DNA from: Pararhodobacter marinus | GTDB lineage: Bacteria > Pseudomonadota > Alphaproteobacteria > Rhodobacterales > Rhodobacteraceae | DNA: 64,000 nt | Reading direction: 5' to 3' | Assembly: GCF_003122215.1 (NCBI RefSeq) | Contig: NZ_QEYD01000003.1 | Coordinates: forward strand, 62,001 to 126,000 | Part shown: positions 58,230 to 64,000 of the stretch, in pieces | How the letters are laid out: each line of letters begins with the position of its first letter | Position numbering within the stretch: the stretch's first letter is position 1 | Program-made: the position numbers and the translations under genes | The notes under the pieces: model-generated | The model's input: the letters and a program-made list of their open reading frames with translations, nothing else | Told to the model about the DNA's origin: nothing | Databases searched by the model: none

Positions 58230-58304
58230 TGGGGCGTGGCCAAGTGGTAAGGCATCGGTTTTTGGTACCGTGTACCGTAGGTTCGAATCCTACCGCCCCA
58301 GCCA
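58230..58304 (+). tRNA. tRNA-Gln (anticodon TTG)
   Basis: A 75-base tRNA with CCA encoded. Acceptor strands TGGGGCG (58230-58236) and CGCCCCA (58294-58300) pair fully, the T-arm is GTAGG-TTCGAAT-CCTAC, and the anticodon loop TTTTGGT gives TTG (58262-58264), reading glutamine CAA. The first anticodon-stem pair is a T-T mismatch. The sequence follows the E. coli tRNA-Gln pattern closely. A terminator lies at 58430. Confidence 0.95.
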
Positions 58305-58429
58305 ACTTCCTGAAAAGATGACCGATCCCGGTGACGCGACGATGTCGCGGCGGTGAAGATGCCATGACGCAGCGGTGACAGGGCGGGCCCTCCGCGAAGC
58401 GGCCTTGCGCGTGTTTCGCGCAGCAAAAT

Positions 58430-58451
58430 GGCCGGGCGAACCCGGCCTTTT
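58430..58451. terminator. Bidirectional terminator between tRNA-Gln and Anbu
   Basis: GGCCGGG (58430-58436) pairs with CCCGGCC (58441-58447) over CGAA, followed by TTTT on the plus strand. The minus strand also continues ATTTTG after the stem, so it can end both the tRNA transcript and the Anbu operon. Confidence 0.75.
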
Positions 58452-58471
58452 GTGTCATCGAACCGCGTGGT

Positions 58472-59197
58472 TCAGATCTCGATCTTCTGGAAGCCGTCGC
58501 GCAGGGCGTTCGACCAGGCCTGCGACATGGCGCGGAAGCTTTCGTTTTCGGCCTCGATCCGCTCGACACGGCTGAGGCGGCAGGCATCCTTTTCGACCAC
58601 CGCGAAATCCAGCGGCATGCCCACCGAGAGATTCGAGCGCAGGGTCGAATCCATCGACAGAAGCACCGCCTTGCGCGCGTCGTCGAGCGAGGTGTCGGGC
58701 GTCACCACCCGGTCGAGAATCGGCTTGCCGTATTTGTGCTCGCCGATCTGCAGGTAGGGCGTGTCTTCGGTCGCTTCGATGAAATTGCCCTCTGGATAGA
58801 CGAGGAACATGCGCATGGCACCGCCCCGCCTCTGGCCGGCGACGATCATCGAGGCGGCGGTCGACACTTTCGAGGCCTGCATCTTCGCGTCGATATCCTG
58901 GCGCACCGAGGCCAGCGTGTTGCCGACGATCTCGGCCACGTCCAGCATCGTATGCGCCTGCATGATCGAGGGCGTTTCCTCGGTCTCGGGATGCTCGATT
59001 CCCTCGCGCAGCTGCGCCAGCGTGGTCTGCGTCACGGACAGGCTGCCCGCCGTGAGGATGACGATGCACCGCTCGCCCGGTTCTTCGAAGGTGAACATCT
59101 TGCGGTAGGTGGCGATATTGTCGAGCCCGGCATTCGTCCGGGTATCCGACAGCAAGACCATGCCTGCCTTCAACAGCAATCCCACACAATAGGTCAC
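58472..59197 (-). CDS. Anbu: proteasome-type (ancestral beta subunit) protease, COG3484
   Basis: A 241-residue Ntn-hydrolase of the proteasome/HslV superfamily. The start MTYCVGLLLKAGMVLLSDTR puts a Thr at position 2, exposed after Met removal. Asp18 (LLSDTR) and Lys33 (TYRKM) fit the Thr1-Asp17-Lys33 catalytic arrangement within one residue. Known Anbu proteins form open helical or ring assemblies and have no established substrate or unfoldase. It is the last gene of a four-gene minus-strand run with transglutaminase, alpha-E and ATP-grasp proteins, an association described across bacteria. A 59-base gap separates it from the transglutaminase gene. Confidence 0.92.
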   Translation of the reverse strand: MTYCVGLLLKAGMVLLSDTRTNAGLDNIATYRKMFTFEEPGERCIVILTAGSLSVTQTTLAQLREGIEHPETEETPSIMQAHTMLDVAEIVGNTLASVRQDIDAKMQASKVSTAASMIVAGQRRGGAMRMFLVYPEGNFIEATEDTPYLQIGEHKYGKPILDRVVTPDTSLDDARKAVLLSMDSTLRSNLSVGMPLDFAVVEKDACRLSRVERIEAENESFRAMSQAWSNALRDGFQKIEI

Positions 59198-59256
59198 GTC
59201 ACTCCGGCCCTCTCAGCCCCGCCGCACCCCGGCCCGGGGCGCGCGACCGTCCGTGC

Positions 59257-60063
59257 TTACTGTTGCGCCGAGGCGATCGCAACGGCAATCTCCATGCGCT
59301 CGGATCCCGGCCCGCGGGCGATGCCGCGAATGGGCGCGGCGGCGGCCGCATCGGCGCCGCAGCCCAGCCGGATATACCGCTCGTCGGGGCAGCAGGCATT
59401 GGCCGGATCGAACCCGACCCAGCCCAGCCCCTCGATCCAGATCTCGGCCCAGGCATGCGCAGCCTCGTGGCCCGTGCCGTCCGAATCGGTGAACAGATAG
59501 CCCGAGACATAGCGCGCGGGCAGCGCGCGCAACCGGGCGCAGGCGATCAGGGCATGGGCGTGGTCCTGACAGACCCCCTGCCCCTGTTCCAGCGCCTCGG
59601 CGGCGGTGGTATGGGCGTCCGTCGCGCCGGGGGTGTAGGCGATCGCCTCGGACACCCGCGCCGAGAGATCATGCGCGAGCGGCAGCGCGGTCTCGCCACT
59701 CGCCCCCGCCGCCAGCGCCTTCAGCCCGCTGTCGGGCATGGTGGGCCCCGTCTCGCCCAGCCAGGCGACCGGCGGGATCAGCTCGCGATTGCCGCGCAGG
59801 ACGCCCGCGCAATCGGTCGTGGTGACAACGCCGGTGACGCGGACCTCGATGCGCTCGACCGGGCCGGTAACGGTCCAGGCCTGCACCTGATCGCCCGCGC
59901 CGTCGCGGAAACTGCCACCCATCATCCCGTCCGAAACGGTGACGTTCCAGCGCTCGACGCTCTGGTTCTGGCACTGCGTCGGCAGCAGGCGGTGGCTCTG
60001 CACGACGCCGCGCACCGGCTGGTCGTAGACATAGGTTGTGACGTGTTCGACCGTGAGTTTCAT
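59257..60063 (-). CDS. Transglutaminase-like cysteine protease/acyltransferase (COG1305)
   Basis: The 268-residue protein has the bacterial transglutaminase N-terminal beta domain (start MKLTVEHVTTYVYDQPVRG, about 1-90) and a papain-like core (about 155-240). The triad is visible as Cys in EQGQGVCQDHAHALI (about 166-180), His in AAHAWAEIWI (about 200-209) and Asp in GWVGFDPANAC (about 213-223). It may cleave or join amide bonds. There is no signal peptide. Its start overlaps the stop of the alpha-E gene by ATGA (60060-60063). It belongs to the Anbu operon. Confidence 0.92.
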   Translation of the reverse strand: MKLTVEHVTTYVYDQPVRGVVQSHRLLPTQCQNQSVERWNVTVSDGMMGGSFRDGAGDQVQAWTVTGPVERIEVRVTGVVTTTDCAGVLRGNRELIPPVAWLGETGPTMPDSGLKALAAGASGETALPLAHDLSARVSEAIAYTPGATDAHTTAAEALEQGQGVCQDHAHALIACARLRALPARYVSGYLFTDSDGTGHEAAHAWAEIWIEGLGWVGFDPANACCPDERYIRLGCGADAAAAAPIRGIARGPGSERMEIAVAIASAQQ

Positions 60064-61013
60064 CGCACGTCTCCGTTCAGATAGGCCGCGTGGACGCGGC
60101 TCCCCAGATCGCCGATTTCGGAAATGAAGCGCATGAGGAATTCGTGCAGCCCCTCGTCGAAGATCGTTTCGGTCGAGGTCTCGAACATCCGCGCCATCAT
60201 GTTGCGCGCGGCCGCCTGCGCCTCGGTCGGGCGGCGGTAATAGCGGGCCAGCCGGTCGAGATGCAGGTTCAGCGCCTCCACGCAGGGCACCAGCCCGCGC
60301 GGCGTCTGCGGGTTCAGGATCAGGAAATGCGCGATCTTGCGCGCGGTGATCTCGCCGCCATAGGCCCAGTGAAAGGCGCGGTGCAGCGACATCGCCCTCA
60401 GCAGCGTGCGCCATTGGTAATTGTCCAGCCCTGAGCCCACGAAATCGGCATGCGGCAGCAGCACCCAGTACTTCACATCGAGCAGCCGCGCGGTGCTGTC
60501 GGCGCGTTCCAGGTAATAGCCGATATTCAGGAAATCCCAGCCATCGTTGCGCAGATGCGTCGTGTCCATGGCCCCGCGCACCATCGCGCAATGGCGCCGG
60601 GTCCAGTCGGTCAGACGGTTGAGCGACTGATCCGAACGCGGCTCGCGCTCTATCTGGCGCATTTCCTGAAACGCGGTGTTCAGCGCGTCCCACATCTGCG
60701 TCGTCAGCGCCGTGCGCACGATGCGCCCGTTTTCGCGTGCGGCGGTGATGCAGGATATGACCGATGACGGGTTCTCGCGGTCGAAGAACAGGTGGCTCTC
60801 GATGTTGCGCTGCACCGGGTCGCCGTATTTCTTCATGAAGGCGTCATGCGTGCCGTTGGCATGCAGCAGCGCCTCCCATTCGTTGCGGTAGCCCTGCTCG
60901 GAATTGGGCAGCATGGCGATGCGCGCGCCCACTTCCAGAAGCCGGGCGGCGGTTTCGGCGCGCTCCATGTAGCGCGCGAGCCAGAACAGGTTGTCGGCGG
61001 TTCTACTCAGCAT
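60060..61013 (-). CDS. Alpha-E domain protein (COG2307)
   Basis: A 317-residue, all-helical protein beginning MLSRTADNLFWLARYMERAETAARLLEV, the signature of the alpha-E (DUF403) family. Further blocks are NPSSVISCITAARENGR (about 88-104) and NIGYYLERADSTARLLDVKYW. The family always accompanies circularly permuted ATP-grasp proteins and is of unknown function, perhaps a helical partner or scaffold. ATG 61013 lies 5 bases past the stop of the ATP-grasp gene; the transglutaminase start overlaps its end. No catalytic residues can be named. Confidence 0.92.
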   Translation of the reverse strand: MLSRTADNLFWLARYMERAETAARLLEVGARIAMLPNSEQGYRNEWEALLHANGTHDAFMKKYGDPVQRNIESHLFFDRENPSSVISCITAARENGRIVRTALTTQMWDALNTAFQEMRQIEREPRSDQSLNRLTDWTRRHCAMVRGAMDTTHLRNDGWDFLNIGYYLERADSTARLLDVKYWVLLPHADFVGSGLDNYQWRTLLRAMSLHRAFHWAYGGEITARKIAHFLILNPQTPRGLVPCVEALNLHLDRLARYYRRPTEAQAAARNMMARMFETSTETIFDEGLHEFLMRFISEIGDLGSRVHAAYLNGDVR

Positions 61014-61018
61014 GTCCG

Positions 61019-62431
61019 TTACTCCGCCAAGACCCAGGTATCCTTGACCCCGCCGCCCTGCGACGAGTTCACCACGAGCGAGCCTTCGCGCAACGCCACG
61101 CGGGTCAGCCCGCCGGGGACCAGCTCGATCCGCTCGCCCACAAGGCAATAGGGCCGCAGGTCGACATGTCGCGGCGCCACGCCCTCTTCGACGAAGCTGG
61201 GCACCGTGGACAGCGCCAGCGTGGGCTGGGCAATGTAATTGTCGGGATCGGCCTCGATCTTGGCGCGGAAGGCCTCGATCTGTTCCTTGGTGGATTTCGG
61301 CCCCACCAGCATCCCGTAACCGCCCGAGCCATGGACTTCCTTCACCACCAGCTCGCCCAGATTCTCCAGCACGTATTTGCACTCGTCGCCCCTGGCACAT
61401 TGCCACGTCGGCACGTTCTGCAGGATCGGCTCCTCGCCCAGGTAAAAGCGCACCATTTCGGGCACGAAGGTGTAAACCGCCTTGTCGTCGGCCACGCCCG
61501 CGCCGGGAGCCGAACAGATCGACACCCCGCCCGAACGATAAACATCCATCAGCCCCGGCACGCCCAGCATGGAATCCGGCCTGAAGCACAACGGGTCCAG
61601 AAACGCGTCGTCGATCCGGCGATAGATCACGTCGACCTTGCGCGGACCTTCGGTCGTGCGCATCCAGACGAACTCGCCCTCGACGAACAGGTCCTGCCCC
61701 TCGACCAGTTCGACCCCCATCATGTCGGCCAGAAAGCTGTGCTCGTAATAGGCGCTGTTGAAATGCCCGGGCGTCAGGATCACCACGTTGGGTTCGCTGT
61801 CGCATTTTTCGGGCGCGACCGAGGCCAGCGTGCGGCGCAGGATCTCAGGATAGGCCTCGACCGGCTGGATGCTGTTCTGGGCAAAGAGTTCGGGGAACAT
61901 CCGCATCATGATCTCGCGGTTTTCCAGCATGTAGCTGACCCCCGAGGGCGTGCGGCAATTGTCTTCGAGCACGAAGAAATCGTCCGGACCCGTCCGCACA
62001 AGGTCGATGCCGACGATATGGCTGTAGACCCCCTTGGGCGGCCGGATCCCCGCCACCGCCTTTTCATAGGCCTCGTTGAGGTAGACAAGCTTCGCCGGAA
62101 GACGCCCCGCGCGCACGATCTCGCCCCGGTCGTAGACATCGGCCAGGAACGCGTTGAGCGCCCGCGCCCGCTGCTTGATACCGCGTTCGAGCCGCGACCA
62201 TTCCTGTCCGCTGAACACGCGCGGGAACATGTCGAAGGGGATCAGCCGGTCGGGATCGCCGCCCTCGCCATAGACCGCGAAGGTGATGCCGATGCGGCGG
62301 AACAGGGCTTCGGCCTCGGCCTGTTTAAGATTACGCAGCTCGGCGGGCATCTGGTCGACCCAGCCTTGCAGATGCGCGTAAGGCGCTCTGACCGCGCCGT
62401 TTTCCATCATTTCATTGAAATAATTTGTCAT
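61019..62431 (-). CDS. Circularly permuted ATP-grasp protein (COG2308)
   Basis: A 470-residue predicted amide-bond ligase. Blocks typical of the DUF404/DUF407 ATP-grasp type 2 family are IPFDMFPRVFSGQEWSRLERGIKQRA (in two parts, about 70-95), GIDLVRTGPDDFFVLEDNCRTPSGVSYMLENR (about 142-173, with acidic metal ligands) and GYGMLVGP (about 370-377). ATP-grasp enzymes activate a carboxylate as acyl phosphate and join it to an amine; this group is predicted to make or modify peptides. ATG 62431 follows AGGGACGG; six codons upstream is a less likely start. It is the first gene of the Anbu operon. Confidence 0.92.
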   Translation of the reverse strand: MTNYFNEMMENGAVRAPYAHLQGWVDQMPAELRNLKQAEAEALFRRIGITFAVYGEGGDPDRLIPFDMFPRVFSGQEWSRLERGIKQRARALNAFLADVYDRGEIVRAGRLPAKLVYLNEAYEKAVAGIRPPKGVYSHIVGIDLVRTGPDDFFVLEDNCRTPSGVSYMLENREIMMRMFPELFAQNSIQPVEAYPEILRRTLASVAPEKCDSEPNVVILTPGHFNSAYYEHSFLADMMGVELVEGQDLFVEGEFVWMRTTEGPRKVDVIYRRIDDAFLDPLCFRPDSMLGVPGLMDVYRSGGVSICSAPGAGVADDKAVYTFVPEMVRFYLGEEPILQNVPTWQCARGDECKYVLENLGELVVKEVHGSGGYGMLVGPKSTKEQIEAFRAKIEADPDNYIAQPTLALSTVPSFVEEGVAPRHVDLRPYCLVGERIELVPGGLTRVALREGSLVVNSSQGGGVKDTWVLAE

Positions 62432-62453
62432 GCCACCGTCCCTGTTCACCTTG

Positions 62454-62481
62454 AGTGTAGTCGATCCGGCGTGCGCGGCAA
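62454..62481 (-). promoter_or_regulatory. Predicted promoter of the ATP-grasp/alpha-E/transglutaminase/Anbu operon
   Basis: On the minus strand TTGCCG (62481-62476), 16 bases, TACACT (62459-62454), predicting a start about 16 bases before the ATP-grasp ATG. A moderate match only. Confidence 0.4.
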
Positions 62482-62650
62482 TGGTAAGAGATGATGCGCG
62501 TGTTAACGCTCACAGTTCCTTTTCCGCCTGATTTTGCATCACCACGAAAGCCCGGCGCCCGCTTCGCAGGCAACGCCGCCGCCCCCGCGAGGATGGCCGC
62601 AGGCGACGAGAAACCGCGCAAGATTGGCGCCCGAGCGAGGCGGGTGGGCA

Positions 62651-62665
62651 TTAACACCCCCTAAA
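62651..62665 (+). promoter_or_regulatory. CtrA-like site upstream of the PDC-like gene
   Basis: TTAA-CACCCCC-TAAA differs by one base from the CtrA full site TTAA-N7-TTAA. It lies 63 bases ahead of the start codon at 62728. CtrA controls motility and chemotaxis genes in Rhodobacterales, which fits the receptor that follows. Confidence 0.35.
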
Positions 62666-62727
62666 ACCTTCGCCCCTATCTTGCGAATCGCGTCCGGCCA
62701 TGGGCGCGCCATTCAGGGGATCCCGTT

Positions 62728-63297
62728 ATGAAACTGGCCAGTCTCGCCGTGTTCGCCACCTTCACCGCCAGCGCCGGTCTTGCCCAGGATTTCGGGCCCG
62801 CGCTTGAAAGCTTCTACAGGTCGGATTTGTCGCAGCTCGGCAGCCAGCCCATGATCCTCGACGCGGTCCGCGCGCAGAATGCCCTGACCGGATCCTATGA
62901 CGGCGACCGCATCGCGACGCTGGACCGCGCCTGGCAGGCCGAACTGGGCCAGCCCGAAACGCCCACCATCACCCCCGTGCTCGGCAATGCCCTGTCTGAC
63001 CACCTTCGCAGCGAAGTGGAAGCCTCGCGCGGGACGATCACCGAAATCATCGTCATGGATGCCGTCGGGCTGAATGTCGCCGTCTCCTCGGCCACGTCGG
63101 ATTACTGGCAGGGCGACGAAGCGAAATACACGGAAACCTATGGCTCCGGTCCGGGTGCCTTGCATCTCAGCGACGTCGAACTCGACGAATCGACCGGCCG
63201 CTATCAGGGGCAGATCTCGTTCACGCTGACCGATCCCGAAACCGGCGATCCGATCGGCGCCATCACGGTCGGTGTCGACGCCGAACAATTGATGTGA
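62728..63297 (+). CDS. Exported PDC/Cache-like sensor-domain protein
   Basis: A 189-residue protein with a signal peptide (about residues 1-19, ending GLA before QDFGP) and a single soluble domain. TEIIVMDAVGLNVAVSSATSDYWQGDEAKY (in parts about 109-138) and DPETGDPIGAITVGVDAEQL (about 168-187) resemble the sensor part of receptors and kinases: a strand with 'MDxxGxNVAxSxxTSDYWQGDE' followed by a 'G-x-I-x-V-G' end. No membrane anchor or output domain is present. It lies 24 bases upstream of the receptor gene and may be its free-standing ligand-binding partner. Confidence 0.78.
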   Translation: MKLASLAVFATFTASAGLAQDFGPALESFYRSDLSQLGSQPMILDAVRAQNALTGSYDGDRIATLDRAWQAELGQPETPTITPVLGNALSDHLRSEVEASRGTITEIIVMDAVGLNVAVSSATSDYWQGDEAKYTETYGSGPGALHLSDVELDESTGRYQGQISFTLTDPETGDPIGAITVGVDAEQLM

Positions 63298-63321
63298 TCG
63301 CAACAGGCTAAGGATCCGACG

Positions 63322-64000
63322 ATGCGACTTCTCAAGTCCGTGCCGCGCTTCAACGCGATGAATTTCCGCCTGTCGCTGTTCATCAAGATCTCGGCGGTGC
63401 TCGTCGGTGTGACGCTTCTGGTCGAAACCGCCAGTTTCACCATCGCCTATCGCTCGGCCACCGAGCACGGCGTCGAAAACATGCATTACGTCACCGAGTT
63501 GCGGCTCGACGATCTGGCGGAAACCATTGCAGCACCCGTCCGGTTCGGCGATACGGCACGGCTGGAAGACCTGATTCAGTCCTTCGCCCAGATCGATTCC
63601 GCATCGCTGATCGCGCTCGTTGTCACGGATCCGGGTGGCAACCGGATCGGCAGCTTCGGCGACGCGGCCAGGCTCGACCGCAACCTCGCCGCCGCCGCCG
63701 GCGCCGCCCGGGTTGAAGCCGGGGACATGCTTCGCACCGGGCTCGGCGACGGGCGTTTCCTGATGGAAACGCCGATCCACGCCCGGGACGGCGCCGAGCC
63801 GGTGGGCAGCATCACCTCGATCTGGACCACCGCGCCGGCGCTTGCGCGCGCGCATGAAGACACACCGCTCAAGCTGGCCCTCGCCGGCGTTATCCTGGTG
63901 GTCCTGATCCCGCTGTCGATGCTGCTGATGCGCCAGCTCATCACGCTGCCGATGCGCCGCTTGGCCATGTCGCTCGCGGAAATCGGCCAGGGGCAGTACG
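63322..64000 (+). CDS. Membrane receptor with HAMP domain, cut by the window end
   Basis: A partial gene of at least 226 codons starting at ATG 63322 with AAGGAT upstream. The order is a short basic N-terminus, membrane helix 1 (about 22-42, SLFIKISAVLVGVTLLVETAS), a periplasmic domain (about 45-180) and helix 2 (about 187-207). After it a HAMP start reads LITLPMRRLAMSLAEIGQGQY, where the window ends. The output domain is missing; methyl-accepting chemotaxis protein or sensor kinase are both possible, and the partner upstream favours a receptor. It is plausible but not proven that the upstream exported sensor domain signals through it. Confidence 0.75.
   Translation, partial: MRLLKSVPRFNAMNFRLSLFIKISAVLVGVTLLVETASFTIAYRSATEHGVENMHYVTELRLDDLAETIAAPVRFGDTARLEDLIQSFAQIDSASLIALVVTDPGGNRIGSFGDAARLDRNLAAAAGAARVEAGDMLRTGLGDGRFLMETPIHARDGAEPVGSITSIWTTAPALARAHEDTPLKLALAGVILVVLIPLSMLLMRQLITLPMRRLAMSLAEIGQGQY

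Noticed and set aside
60060-61805. Alpha-E protein extended upstream to 61805
   Set aside because: The extra part is a shadow frame of the ATP-grasp gene; the conserved alpha-E start is at ATG 61013.

Overview
The window is a GC-rich chromosomal segment of an alphaproteobacterium, most likely Rhodobacteraceae (Rhodobacter, Paracoccus or Roseobacter type). Supporting signs are a circularly permuted two-piece tmRNA with the tag ANDNRAPVAVAA, an alpha-type SspB, a GTTC-N7-GTTC-like LexA box at uvrA, TakP-type TRAP genes, a form II CoxSLM set, COG3484/Anbu clustered with transglutaminase, alpha-E and ATP-grasp genes, and family-typical intergenic repeats. It holds about 55 protein genes, one tRNA-Gln, one tmRNA and one attenuator leader peptide. 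I see no insertion sequence, prophage, rRNA or CRISPR. It reads as core chromosome.

Left end (1-7.8 kb): tmRNA, a DUF1194 protein, the ClpXP adaptor SspB, a YbaK-type deacylase, an RDD membrane protein and the N-degron transferase Bpt. tmRNA, SspB and Bpt all mark proteins for proteolysis. Next is ilvIH, preceded by a clear promoter, a 15-codon leader peptide with Val-Val-Leu-Ile codons and an intrinsic terminator, then a small membrane protein and an MTA/SAH nucleosidase.

7.8-24 kb: lpdA, a DUF924 protein, an MFS transporter, a rhodanese gene whose promoter carries an SqrR-like operator, uvrA with an SOS box, gcdH divergent from a LysR gene, queA, a BCP peroxiredoxin, prfB, three small or membrane proteins, and an overlapping M23 peptidase-bactofilin pair.

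24-33 kb: a leucine/isovalerate catabolic run on the minus strand: ivd, a LprI-like gene, an acyl-CoA synthetase, mccB, a degenerate nuclease-fold protein, mccA and a DUF455 ferritin-like gene. A perfect palindrome sits at the ivd promoter. 33-41 kb: a LysE exporter, a TRAP transporter of the 2-oxoacid type, a P450 overlapping an alpha/beta hydrolase, and ccdA. 41-49 kb: RNase E with a long leader and a 3' tandem repeat, a DctB-DctD two-component pair whose DctD lacks the GAFTGA loop, and purQ.

49-64 kb: form II coxSLM (CO-dehydrogenase-like), trmJ, ctaA, an M32 carboxypeptidase, a BaiN-type flavoprotein, tRNA-Gln, then a compact minus-strand operon of circularly permuted ATP-grasp, alpha-E, transglutaminase and Anbu proteasome-like protease. 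This is the best candidate for an unexplored system: a predicted peptide-ligation and proteolysis module of unknown substrate. The window ends in a secreted sensor-like protein and a truncated HAMP receptor.
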